A stretch of DNA of 64,000 bases from Afifella pfennigii DSM 17143 (GTDB lineage Bacteria > Pseudomonadota > Alphaproteobacteria > Rhizobiales > Afifellaceae): NCBI RefSeq assembly GCF_000688515.1, contig NZ_JHZK01000008.1, forward strand, positions 50,606-114,605. The letters run 5' to 3'. The position numbers were made by a program, and so were the translations under genes. Shown piece after piece: positions 56,334 to 64,000 of the stretch (the first letter of the stretch is position 1; each line of letters opens with the position of its first letter). Below the pieces are notes generated by a model. It saw nothing but the letters and a program-made list of their open reading frames with translations, was not told the origin of the DNA and did no database searches.

Positions 56334-57644
56334 TCAGTTCGGCCGCGACCAGCGATAATCGTCGATCCGGCCGGCGGGCGTTCTCGCGCCGGAGATGGCT
56401 TCTGCGGTCAGGGCTTCGACGACGGTGCGCTCGTCCGCCTCTTCTTCTTGCGCCTCCGCCTCCGTTGCCTGTGCGCCTGGGGCGGGCACGCTTGCCGCGC
56501 CGGGCGCCGGTGCCTGGGTCGCGGCGGCGGTGAGCGAGGGGCCCGTCTCGGCGCCGGGATCGGGCGGGCCCGTCTTGGCCGCGGCGCCGGACGGCTTTTC
56601 CTCCGCGAAAGTGGAAAGGCCGGTCGAAGGGCCGGTGATGACGGCGTCGATCGACATCATCGGGCTGATCGCCGGCACGGAGGCGGCTCCCAGGTTGCCG
56701 CCGCCCTCAAGCGAGGCCAGGAAGTTGCCGCCCGATTTCAGGATCGATTGCAGGTCGCGCTCGGTGAAGAAGGCGAGCTTGCGCTGGCCGGCGCGGGTGA
56801 AGTTCAGCCCGTCGCCGACGCGAAGCTGCCGTGTCTGGCCGTTCATGTCCGGTCCGGAGCCGACATATTTGCCTTCGTCGTCGGCAAAGCCGTTCCACAC
56901 ATCGATGAACTTCACCGGCGAGTTTTCCAGTGTCTCGCGGTAAATGGAGTTGAAGGCGGAGTAGCCGCGCGACATGGAGGCGGAGGCGACGGGCACCAGC
57001 CCGACCCACAGGCCGGGCTTGTCGGCCTCCACGATGGAATTGGCGAGCGCGGCGACGCGGCTCGCATAGACCTTGCTGAAGGCCTCCGTGCCCGGTGCCG
57101 CCTTACCGCCCTCGGCGGAAATCTCCTGGCGGTCGTTGCCGCCCAGCATGACGACGATGGCGTCGGGCTTGTGCTCCTCCATGAGTTCGGGGAGCTTGGC
57201 CGGCCAGTCGTAGAAATCGTCGCGCACCAGGCCGGAGGAGCCGTTGGCCGCCTGGATGATGACGACGTTCGGGTCCTCCGCGAAGGCTTCGTTCAGCCCC
57301 TTGGCGAGGCTGCGGGCGAAGAAATCGCCGATGACCATGACGCGCTTGGCGTCCTCGGCCTTGTCGACGACGGCCAGAGCCTTGACGCTCGGCTCGCGCG
57401 GGGCGGTGCGGCGCGTGGTGGTGGAGCGGCGCGGCGTGACGCGGCGCTGCTGAAGCTGCTCGCGGGGGCGCACGTTGCGGCGCTGCCGGCTGCTGTCGCG
57501 CGGGCCGAAGAGGAACCGGAAGAGGGAGGGCTGGTTCGATTGGGCGAGCACGATCGGCGCTTGGGCGGCGGCAGGCGCGGGCAGCGCCGTCGCCTGGAGG
57601 GCGAAGGCCGCCAGAAAAGCCGCCAGAAATGACATATGCCGCAT
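56334..57644 (-). CDS. SGNH-hydrolase-fold protein (DUF459 family) with altered catalytic residues
   Basis: 436-aa exported protein. It has a signal peptide ([20 protein letters not shown]), an Arg-rich linker (residues 45-90), the SGNH/DUF459 domain (about 95-310) and a Pro/Ala/Glu-rich tail. Block I, normally GDS, reads [14 protein letters not shown], with Phe in place of the nucleophilic Ser. Block III is intact ([10 protein letters not shown]). Block V, normally DxxH, reads DGLNFTRAG, with Asn in place of His. The GDFF form recurs in rhizobial DUF459 proteins as I recall them. The protein may bind rather than hydrolyse, perhaps at the cell envelope or on an acylated polysaccharide. Convergent with gltD. 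Confidence 0.78.
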   Translation of the reverse strand: MRHMSFLAAFLAAFALQATALPAPAAAQAPIVLAQSNQPSLFRFLFGPRDSSRQRRNVRPREQLQQRRVTPRRSTTTRRTAPREPSVKALAVVDKAEDAKRVMVIGDFFARSLAKGLNEAFAEDPNVVIIQAANGSSGLVRDDFYDWPAKLPELMEEHKPDAIVVMLGGNDRQEISAEGGKAAPGTEAFSKVYASRVAALANSIVEADKPGLWVGLVPVASASMSRGYSAFNSIYRETLENSPVKFIDVWNGFADDEGKYVGSGPDMNGQTRQLRVGDGLNFTRAGQRKLAFFTERDLQSILKSGGNFLASLEGGGNLGAASVPAISPMMSIDAVITGPSTGLSTFAEEKPSGAAAKTGPPDPGAETGPSLTAAATQAPAPGAASVPAPGAQATEAEAQEEEADERTVVEALTAEAISGARTPAGRIDDYRWSRPN

Positions 57645-57861
57645 GAAACGCTCCCGTGGGCCATTTCGGATCGTCGCGATCCGCCCCCGAAGCCACGCCG
57701 AATTCTAGCGCGCGCGGCGCCGTCGTCAAAGCCCCCGCGGTGACCCTCCGGCCATTCCTGGGGCGAGGGCGGGCGAGGGCGGGCGAAACGGCGCGCGCAA
57801 GAAGGCGTGACCTGCCGGGACGGTTCGTTCGGAAAAAGGGCGTGTTTGCGGCAAAGCCGCT

Positions 57862-58848
57862 TCAGGCCGCTGCGGCGGCGGAGCGCCGCTCCCAGGCAAG
57901 GGCGTGGCCGAGGATGATCTGAAGCGCGGAAAAGCGCGGCCGCCAATCGAGCTCGGCGCGAATGCGGCTTGCGGCGGCCACCAGCGAGGGCACATCGCCC
58001 GGCCGGCGGGCGCGGGCGCGCACGTCCAGAACGCGCCCGGCAAGCCGCTGCACGGTGTCGATGACCTCCAGCACGCTGTGGCCTTCGCCATAGCTGCCGT
58101 TGAGGGTGAGGCTGCGTCCGGGCCCCCGCAGATGCCTGAGCGCGGCAAGATGCGCGGCGGCGGCGTCGCTGACATGGATGAAGTCGCGGATGCCGGTGCC
58201 GTCGGGCGTATCGTAGTCGGTGCCGAAGACGGGAATATGGTCGCGTCGTCCCAGAGCCGCCTGCAGCGCCACCTTGACGAGATGGGTGGTGCCGATGGTG
58301 GACTGGCCGGCCCGGCCCAGCGGGTCGGCGCCGGCGATATGGCCGAAACGCAGCACCACATAGGAGAGCCCGTAAGCCGCGTCGGCCTCCCCAAGCATGC
58401 GCTCCACGGCGAGCTTGTGGAGGGCGTAGGGCGTTGCCGGCGCGCATGGGGCGTCTTCGCCGAGCGGCAGGCAGGTCGGCGGCCCGTAGACGGCGAGCGA
58501 GGAGGGGAAGACGAAACGGCCGATGCCGTTGGCCGCCGAGGCGGCGATGACCTCGCGGGCCTTGACGGTCTGGTCCAGATAATAGGCGAGCGGGTCGGCC
58601 ACCGAGGCCGGCGGCGCCAGAGCCCCGGCCAGATGCATGACGGCTTCGACCTTGCGGGTGCGCAGGACGTGGTTGAGCAGCAGTCGGTCGCCGGCATCGC
58701 CGACGATGAGCTCCGCCGGCTCCGGCACGGCCCATTCAAAGCCGGTGGAGAGGTTGTCGAGGACGACCACCTCTTCGCCGGCGCCCAAAAGCTCCAGAAC
58801 CAGATGGCTGCCGAGATAGCCGGCCCCACCGGTCACCAAGACGCTCAT
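57862..58848 (-). CDS. galE: UDP-glucose 4-epimerase
   Basis: 328-aa extended SDR. It has the NAD motif [11 protein letters not shown], the catalytic serine in FPSSLAVYG, and Tyr-x3-Lys in TPYALHKL. The C-terminal sugar-nucleotide domain includes [16 protein letters not shown], the signature of GalE. It interconverts UDP-glucose and UDP-galactose. The ATG at 58848 is chosen because the Rossmann motif starts directly after it and AAGGGA lies upstream. It is divergent from galU, whose product it uses, so the pair forms a UDP-sugar unit for surface polysaccharides. Confidence 0.92.
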   Translation of the reverse strand: MSVLVTGGAGYLGSHLVLELLGAGEEVVVLDNLSTGFEWAVPEPAELIVGDAGDRLLLNHVLRTRKVEAVMHLAGALAPPASVADPLAYYLDQTVKAREVIAASAANGIGRFVFPSSLAVYGPPTCLPLGEDAPCAPATPYALHKLAVERMLGEADAAYGLSYVVLRFGHIAGADPLGRAGQSTIGTTHLVKVALQAALGRRDHIPVFGTDYDTPDGTGIRDFIHVSDAAAAHLAALRHLRGPGRSLTLNGSYGEGHSVLEVIDTVQRLAGRVLDVRARARRPGDVPSLVAAASRIRAELDWRPRFSALQIILGHALAWERRSAAAAA

Positions 58849-58987
58849 GCCCGTCCCTTCTTGCGCGCGTCCCTTCACGCTTCGGCCGCGCCGCGGGTCC
58901 GCCTCTTGCGCGAGGTCGCCAACTGGACTTCGGCCGAACCTTCATTCTAAACGGGCGAGCCTGAAGCACGTACCGCGAGAGGTGACA

Positions 58988-59887
58988 TTGGTTAACCGCA
59001 TCAAAAAGGCCGTCCTGCCCGTGGCGGGGCTCGGCACCCGCTTCCTGCCGGCGACGAAGGCCGTGCCCAAGGAGATGCTGACCATCGTCGACCGGCCGGT
59101 CATTCAATACGTGGTGGACGAGGCGAAGGCGGCTGGGATTGAGCACATCGTCTTCGTCACCGGACGCGGCAAGGCGACGATCGAGGACCATTTCGACATC
59201 CAGCCGGAGCTGGAAGAGACGCTGAAGGCGCGCGGCAAGGAGGCCGAGCTTGCAGCGCTCGCCGCCGAGCTGCCGGCGGCGGGCGGCGTCTCCTTCACCC
59301 GCCAGCAGGCGCCGCTCGGCCTCGGCCACGCCATCTGGTGCGCGCGCGAGATCGTCGGCAAGGAGCCTTTCGCGGTGCTTCTGCCCGACATGCTGATGCG
59401 CTCGGAGCCCGGATGCCTCGCCCAGATGATGGCGGCCTACGACAAGCACGGCGGCAATGTCATCGCGTTGGAAGAGACGGTGCCGGAGAAGGTGCACAAA
59501 TACGGCATCGTCGCCCTCGGGGCGGAGGACGAGGCCGGGGTGGAGATCACCGGCATGGTGGAGAAGCCCAAGCGCGAGGAGGCGCCGTCCACCTTCTACA
59601 TTTCCGGCCGCTATATCCTGCAGCCGGAGATTTTCCAGATTCTGGAGACGACGCAGCCCGGCGCCGGCGGCGAAATCCAGCTCACCGACGGCATGATCCG
59701 GCTCGCCGAGAGGCAGCGCTTCACCGGCGTGCGCTTTACCGGCGCGACCTTCGATTGCGGCGCCAAGGCCGGCTTTCTCGCCGCCAATGTCGCCTATGCG
59801 CTGGAGCGGGCGGATATCGCGGCGGAGTTCAAGGCGGAGCTGAAAAAGACCCTCGGCGAGGCGGCCATCAAGCAGCTTCTCAGCTAG
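58988..59887 (+). CDS. galU: UTP--glucose-1-phosphate uridylyltransferase
   Basis: 299-aa nucleotidyltransferase. The UTP-binding motif is [20 protein letters not shown], followed by [19 protein letters not shown]. Catalytic and sugar-binding segments include [14 protein letters not shown] and [11 protein letters not shown]. It makes UDP-glucose for polysaccharide and lipopolysaccharide synthesis. The start is uncertain: a TTG at 58988 with AGAGG upstream, or a GTG two codons earlier. The stop overlaps that of the convergent outer-membrane protein gene by 4 bases. Confidence 0.93.
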   Translation: MVNRIKKAVLPVAGLGTRFLPATKAVPKEMLTIVDRPVIQYVVDEAKAAGIEHIVFVTGRGKATIEDHFDIQPELEETLKARGKEAELAALAAELPAAGGVSFTRQQAPLGLGHAIWCAREIVGKEPFAVLLPDMLMRSEPGCLAQMMAAYDKHGGNVIALEETVPEKVHKYGIVALGAEDEAGVEITGMVEKPKREEAPSTFYISGRYILQPEIFQILETTQPGAGGEIQLTDGMIRLAERQRFTGVRFTGATFDCGAKAGFLAANVAYALERADIAAEFKAELKKTLGEAAIKQLLS

Positions 59888-61398
59888 CGCTTCAGCCTGA
59901 GGCGAACCGAAAAGGTGTTGGTGTCGGTGCGCTCGCCCGGATCGTTCTCAACCCGCTCGTAGCTGTAGCGGCCGACCAGCGCGGCATAGCGGTTGAGATC
60001 GTAGACGAGCCCGCCGAAGGCCGACCAGGTGGTCTCGGTAAGATCGATGCCGACATAATCGCGCCAGTCGAGGCCGAGACCGGCCTCGGCGGCAAGGTTG
60101 TGGCGAAGCTCGCGGCTCGCCGTCAGATCGGCGGAATAGATGAGCGAGCCGGAGGCGCCGGGGATGGTGGAGCCGTCCGCCGTGGTGGCGAGGTTAAGGC
60201 GGATGTCCGTCAGGCGGCGCGGCGACCACATCAGCGCGGCGGCGACGACCGGGGCGCTAAGGGCGGCAAGGCGCGCATCGTCGTATTCCTCGTGGCGCCA
60301 GCCTGCCGAGACCTCGCCCTGCAGCTTGGGCGAGAGGTCGAGGATGAGGCCGCCGGCGAGCTCGCCGAAGCGGCTGGAGCGGCGATAGCCGTTGGAATCG
60401 ACGCTCTCGTCATAGACGACCTTGCCGCCGCGCGCCTCCACGAAAGGCTCCAGCGCGCCGGAGAGCTTGTAGCTGGCGCGAGCATTCAGCGCGGCCTCGG
60501 TGCGGTTGCGGTCGCCCTGGTCGATGGTGGCGCCGCTGGCGGTGGTGGCGTCCTGGAAGGTCTCGCGCTTGACGTCACCGCCGAGCGCCAGGCCGAGGCG
60601 GTTCATGCGGTGCGTGCCGGTCAGGGCGGCGTCGTAGGTCTGGCGGGCCGGGCGCTCCGCCGCGGCGGCGGGGGTGTCGGGATCGGTGAAGGATTCCAGC
60701 GCGTAGACATAGCCGGCCTCGGCGGTGAGGTCGGTATCGCGGGAGATGTCGTAGCGGGCGCGCAGCCGGGCGGCGGCGTCGCGGTCGTTATAGACCTCCT
60801 CGTCGTAGAAGCTGCCCGTGCCGCGCAGCTCGGCAGCCAGTTCGTGGCGGTCCCAGTCGGAGAGGAGAGAAAGCGTCGGCTCCAACAGGCCGCCCGTCTC
60901 CCAGTTCTTTTCGGTGTCGCCGTCGGGATTGTCGGAGACGACGACGCCGACATCGATGGTGGGGCGCAGGATGAAGGTGCCGACACGGATTCCCGGCGCG
61001 GCGAAGGGGTCTTCCGCCTCCGCCTCGCGCTCGGCCCGGCGGATGAGGCGCCTGCCGTCGACGATGGGTCCGGCCTCCTCGCTCCGCGCCGGCGCGTAAG
61101 GGTCAGGTCCGGCGAGCGGCGGGCCGAGCGGGGCGGTGCCGGTCGGGCCGAAGAGTGGCGGCCCGATAGCCGCGTCCGGGCGGGGATAGGGCCTGCCGGG
61201 CGGAACCGCCGGGCCGCCTTGCGGCGGCGGTGCCTCGCCCGCCAAGAGATCCTCCTCCTCCGCCGAGCGCGTGCCGCGCAGGAGGAAATCGACGGGCGCT
61301 GCGGCGTCGTTGAACTCCGCCTCCTGGGCGGCGGCAGGCGGCGCCGGCAGCTGAAGGGCTGCGACGCCGGCAAGGATAAGGACAAGGCTGCGGCGCAT
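59884..61398 (-). CDS. Outer-membrane beta-barrel protein (BBP2-like, possibly polysaccharide-export associated)
   Basis: 504-aa protein with signal peptide ([19 protein letters not shown], cleavage near APPAAAQ). A Pro/Gly-rich linker of about 100 residues follows. The C-terminal 350 residues alternate in long amphipathic strands (such as [20 protein letters not shown] and [20 protein letters not shown]) and end in SVRLRLKR. The layout matches the BBP2-type barrels seen beside polysaccharide genes in Hyphomicrobiales, agreeing with adjacent galE/galU. The start at 61398 is preferred over 61431 because the hydrophobic signal follows directly. Confidence 0.75.
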   Translation of the reverse strand: MRRSLVLILAGVAALQLPAPPAAAQEAEFNDAAAPVDFLLRGTRSAEEEDLLAGEAPPPQGGPAVPPGRPYPRPDAAIGPPLFGPTGTAPLGPPLAGPDPYAPARSEEAGPIVDGRRLIRRAEREAEAEDPFAAPGIRVGTFILRPTIDVGVVVSDNPDGDTEKNWETGGLLEPTLSLLSDWDRHELAAELRGTGSFYDEEVYNDRDAAARLRARYDISRDTDLTAEAGYVYALESFTDPDTPAAAAERPARQTYDAALTGTHRMNRLGLALGGDVKRETFQDATTASGATIDQGDRNRTEAALNARASYKLSGALEPFVEARGGKVVYDESVDSNGYRRSSRFGELAGGLILDLSPKLQGEVSAGWRHEEYDDARLAALSAPVVAAALMWSPRRLTDIRLNLATTADGSTIPGASGSLIYSADLTASRELRHNLAAEAGLGLDWRDYVGIDLTETTWSAFGGLVYDLNRYAALVGRYSYERVENDPGERTDTNTFSVRLRLKR

Positions 61399-61529
61399 CC
61401 GGCGATCCCGTCCCGCACCCGTGCGGGACATGCCGTCCCGCGGGGCGAGACAGCCTTACCGAGCGGTAAAGCCTTATGGTTAACGGGTAGTTAGGGGAAG
61501 AGGCGCGCGGATGCGCAAAGGCGCGAAAA

Positions 61530-61982
61530 TCAGCTCGCCGCCGGCTCCACCAGCAGCGTGGAGCCATCGGCGCCGATGACGCGGATGCGCGCGCCGGCGG
61601 GCGCGTCCGGCCCGTTCACCCGCCACACGCCGTCGTCGATATTGACCCGGCCGGCGCCTTCCACGATCGGCTCCGTCAGGGTGAAGGTGCGGCCCTTGAG
61701 GCGCTCGGCGCGCAGATTGAGGTTCGGATCGGCGCTCGGCATTTCGCTGCGGCCGTAGAAGCGCCGGCCGATCAGCGCCGCCACCAGGGAGAGGACACCG
61801 AAGCCGAGAATCTGCAGCTGCCAGGGCCAGGAGACGAGCAAGGCGCTGATGCCGATGACGATGGCGGCGATGCCGAACCAAAGAAAGAAGAAGCCGGGCG
61901 CCAGAAGTTCCACGCCGAGGAGGACGAGGCCGAGTATCCACCAGGTCCAGCCGCCGAGCGCCTCGATGATGTCGACGATCAT
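61530..61982 (-). CDS. NfeD-like membrane protein
   Basis: 150 aa. Two or three transmembrane helices at the N-terminus (WTWWILGLVLLGVELLAPGF and further) are followed by an OB-fold NfeD domain (residues 85-145, with GRVNIDDGVWRVNGPD). NfeD proteins pair with SPFH/stomatin-like proteins in membrane microdomains. The start codon overlaps the stop of the SPFH gene (ATGA), so both are made together. Confidence 0.9.
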   Translation of the reverse strand: MIVDIIEALGGWTWWILGLVLLGVELLAPGFFFLWFGIAAIVIGISALLVSWPWQLQILGFGVLSLVAALIGRRFYGRSEMPSADPNLNLRAERLKGRTFTLTEPIVEGAGRVNIDDGVWRVNGPDAPAGARIRVIGADGSTLLVEPAAS

Positions 61983-63049
61983 GCCTGTTCGCCTCCCGAA
62001 GGCGGCGTGAAGGCGGAGCTGCCGGCGGCGGGCATGCCGGTCGGGCCGGGAACGGGGCCGCGCGGCGTCGTCGGCACCGGCCGGGCGGGACGTCCCCCCT
62101 CGCCGCTGCCGTTCGCTCCGGCGCCGCCATTGCCGAAGGCCTCGCGGGCGATCTCGGTGATGCCGCCGAGGGCGCCGATGACGGCGGAGGCCTCCACCGG
62201 CATCAGGAAGGTCTTCTGGTTGGGCGAGGTGGCGAAGGCCTTCAGCGCCCCGACATATTCCTGGGCGACGAAGTAGTTGATCGCCTGCACGTCGCCCTTG
62301 GAGATGGCTTCGGAGACATAGGCCGTCGCCTTGGCCTCCGCCTCCGCCTCGCGCTCGCGTGCCTCCGCGTCGCGGAAGGCGGCCTCGCGGCGCCCCTCCG
62401 CCTCCAGGATCTGGGATTGCTTCTCGCCCTCCGCCTTGAGGATCGCAGATTCCCTCATGCCCTGCGCCGTCAGGATCTGAGCCCGCTTCTCGCGCTCGGC
62501 CATCATCTGCCGGTTCATGGAATCGATGAGGTTGCGCGGCGGATCGATATCCTTGATCTCGATGCGGGTGATCTTCACGCCCCAGGGGCCGGCCGCGGCA
62601 TCGACGACCTTGAGGAGCTTGTCGTTGATCTCGTCGCGGTTGGACAAAAGCTCGTCCAGATCCATGGAGCCCATGACCGAGCGGATATTGGTCATCGTCA
62701 AATTGACGATGGCGTTCTCCAGAAAGTTCACCTCGTAGGCGGCCCTGGCCGCGTCCATCACCTGGAAGAAGGTGATGCCGTTCACCGTCACCGTGGCGTT
62801 GTCGCGGGTGATCACCTCCTGGCTCGGCACATCCAGCACCGTCTCCATCATGTTCATCTTGGCGCCGACGCGGTCGATGAAGGGGACGATGAGGTTGAGG
62901 CCGGCAGAGAGGGTGCGGGTGTAGCGGCCGAAGCGCTCGATTGTGTAGTTGTGGCCCTGCGGCACCGTCTTGACGCCCGAAAAGAGAACGAGCGCGATCA
63001 GGACGACGAGGACGATTACGGCGATATCGAAACCACCGAGCATGGGCAT
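61979..63049 (-). CDS. SPFH/Band 7 (stomatin/QmcA-like) membrane protein
   Basis: 356 aa. One N-terminal transmembrane helix (IAVIVLVVLIALVLFSGV) is followed by the SPFH domain starting TVPQGHNYTIERFGRYTRTL and a long Ala/Glu-rich coiled coil (about residues 190-245). The C-terminus is Pro/Gly-rich. It forms large membrane-bound assemblies thought to organise membrane proteins and proteolysis. It is co-translated with the NfeD partner. Confidence 0.92.
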   Translation of the reverse strand: MPMLGGFDIAVIVLVVLIALVLFSGVKTVPQGHNYTIERFGRYTRTLSAGLNLIVPFIDRVGAKMNMMETVLDVPSQEVITRDNATVTVNGITFFQVMDAARAAYEVNFLENAIVNLTMTNIRSVMGSMDLDELLSNRDEINDKLLKVVDAAAGPWGVKITRIEIKDIDPPRNLIDSMNRQMMAEREKRAQILTAQGMRESAILKAEGEKQSQILEAEGRREAAFRDAEAREREAEAEAKATAYVSEAISKGDVQAINYFVAQEYVGALKAFATSPNQKTFLMPVEASAVIGALGGITEIAREAFGNGGAGANGSGEGGRPARPVPTTPRGPVPGPTGMPAAGSSAFTPPSGGEQA

Positions 63050-63215
63050 GTGCCTTTCTCCAGGCCGATGCGGCCTTCTCAGCTACGCGGATATGGATGC
63101 ACGGCGAGCACAGCACAATCGCGCCGGCGCGCTAAGCTAGCCGATTCCTTAACGCGAGGGGAGGCGGGCGGCCATGGACAGGTTCGATCTGAAGGAAATC
63201 TCTCGCGAGCGCGGC

Positions 63216-63608
63216 CTATTCCTCGTAGCGGCCCGCGGCTTCGCGGTCGCGTTGGTAGCGCCGCGCCAGCGGAAAGGGCGGCAACCAGGATTCGCGGCGG
63301 ATGATCCAGCTCTCGTAGGTCGGGGTCAGCAGGTTAGGGGCATCCAGCGTCCCAAGATGGACTTCGATTTCGTCTGCGCTGCGCGAGAAAACGGACGAGC
63401 CGCAATTGGGACAGAAGAAGCGTCCGGCGTAATCGCGCGTCTCGCCGGCGATCGTCACCGCCTCCTGCGGGTACACCGCCGAAGCGTAGAAAAGCGCTCC
63501 GTGATGCTTGCGGCAGTCCAGGCAGTGGCAAAGGCCAACCCGGTATGGGCGGCCCGAGGCCACAATCCGTACCTTGCCGCACAGGCAGCCGCCCGTGAGT
63601 TCTTCCAT
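63216..63608 (-). CDS. GFA family (CENP-V/glutathione-dependent formaldehyde-activating type) protein
   Basis: 130-aa zinc-binding protein. It has the signature GGCLCGKVRI at the N-terminus, CHCLDCRKHHGALF in the middle and FFCPNCGSSVFSR further on, which together provide the zinc-ligating cysteines. Only a few family members act on S-hydroxymethylglutathione, so no reaction is claimed. The ATG at 63608 follows GGAGACAGGGG. Confidence 0.88.
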   Translation of the reverse strand: MEELTGGCLCGKVRIVASGRPYRVGLCHCLDCRKHHGALFYASAVYPQEAVTIAGETRDYAGRFFCPNCGSSVFSRSADEIEVHLGTLDAPNLLTPTYESWIIRRESWLPPFPLARRYQRDREAAGRYEE

Positions 63609-63689
63609 GTCCCCTGTCTCCTCAGCCTTGGCGCTCAAGGGTATCGCCACGCGCTTCATCTGTCGTCATGCCATGGCTTGACCCACGGC

Positions 63690-64000
63690 TGTCCGGTTTA
63701 ATTTTGTGGACTGAGCGCACGGTGTTGATTCTACTCGTGTTCAGACGTTTGGCGCGTCTTCCGGACACGAGGGAGCAACACCGTGCGGCACCACAATAGC
63801 GTTTTCCACGACGTCTTGAAGCATGTTCCCTGGGGCGTGTTCGAACGGCTTGTGGACAAGCACCATGCGGACAAGCATGTGCGTCGGCTGTCGACCAAGA
63901 GCCAGTTCGTGGCCTTGCTCTATGGGCAATTGTCGGGGGCTCAGAGCCTGCGCGAGATCGTCGGCGGCCTTGAGAGCCATGCGGCCCGGCTCTACCATGT
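63690..64000 (+). mobile_element. Left end of an IS4-family insertion sequence (truncated by the window)
   Basis: A transposase gene opening at 63783 is preceded by about 90 bases of leader starting near CTGTCCGGTTTAATTTTGTG (about 63692), a sequence reminiscent of the termini of IS4-type elements with a DUF4372 domain. The exact left boundary cannot be fixed without the right inverted repeat, which lies beyond the window. Confidence 0.6.
63783..64000 (+). CDS. IS4 family transposase (DUF4372 N-terminal domain), partial
   Basis: The first 72 residues from a GTG at 63783, preceded by GAGGGAG. The translation HHNSVFHDVLKHVPWGVFER, then KHVRRLSTKSQFVALLYGQ and SLREIVGGLESHAARLYH, matches the N-terminal DUF4372 region of IS4-family transposases. 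The catalytic DDE core lies off the window. No stop codon interrupts the visible part, so it may be intact. Confidence 0.88.
   Translation, partial: MRHHNSVFHDVLKHVPWGVFERLVDKHHADKHVRRLSTKSQFVALLYGQLSGAQSLREIVGGLESHAARLYH

Overview
The window is GC-rich, densely packed chromosomal DNA. Gene content and order point to an alphaproteobacterium of the order Hyphomicrobiales (Rhizobiales). The main markers are an etfBA-hbd operon with a HIG1-type 'twin transmembrane' gene and a cobalamin adenosyltransferase gene beside it, cpdR next to an N-formylglutamate amidohydrolase gene, a suhB/MmgR-type small RNA beside an inositol-phosphatase-family gene, and a heat-shock gene with a rhizobial-style leader. 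The genus cannot be read from the sequence. Nearly all long antisense reading frames are GC-bias shadows and are left out.

Layout. 0-6 kb (mostly minus strand): start of a CitE-like lyase, hbd, etfA, etfB, then msrA, a rhomboid protease, a cob(I)alamin adenosyltransferase broken by a short internal deletion, a PagL-like outer-membrane lipid A deacylase and a small HIG1 protein. 6-16 kb: ordinary metabolism and transport (SDR, AEC carrier, gluQ, DMT exporter, creatininase family, FAD oxidoreductase, LysR, leucine dehydrogenase, DUF1007 plus NicO metal transporter). 16-21 kb: a first TRAP transporter with an SDR, divergent from a class-C26 amidohydrolase. 21-27 kb: DUF3008 protein, lipoprotein, an atypical Fic protein and a giant indolepyruvate:ferredoxin oxidoreductase. 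27-30 kb: a small cysteine-repeat peptide gene directly upstream of a radical SAM/SPASM gene, a candidate RiPP system that I cannot assign to a named class. 30-38 kb: GMC dehydrogenase, Xsc-like TPP enzyme and DUF1330 genes, divergent from a second TRAP transporter and an IclR regulator; this looks like a regulated uptake-and-oxidation module, possibly for isethionate or another hydroxyalkyl substrate. 38-41 kb: an arsRC-acr3-arsC arsenic resistance operon with a clear operator, then tRNA-Val and cpdR.

41-50 kb: N-formylglutamate amidohydrolase, the suhB/MmgR sRNA, a HisN-like phosphatase, a lysophospholipase-like hydrolase, an Hsp20 gene with a sigma-32 promoter and a ROSE-like leader, threonine aldolase, and a bufferin-type operon (DUF2282 precursor, DUF692 MNIO enzyme, DUF2063 partner, DoxX). 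50-64 kb: gltBD, a divergent SGNH-fold protein, galE/galU, a beta-barrel outer-membrane protein, an SPFH-NfeD membrane pair, a GFA-family protein, and the left end of an IS4-family element that runs off the window.

Two separate peptide-modification systems therefore lie about 20 kb apart: the recognisable bufferin operon and the less familiar radical SAM/cysteine-repeat pair. The second is the best candidate for new biology here.
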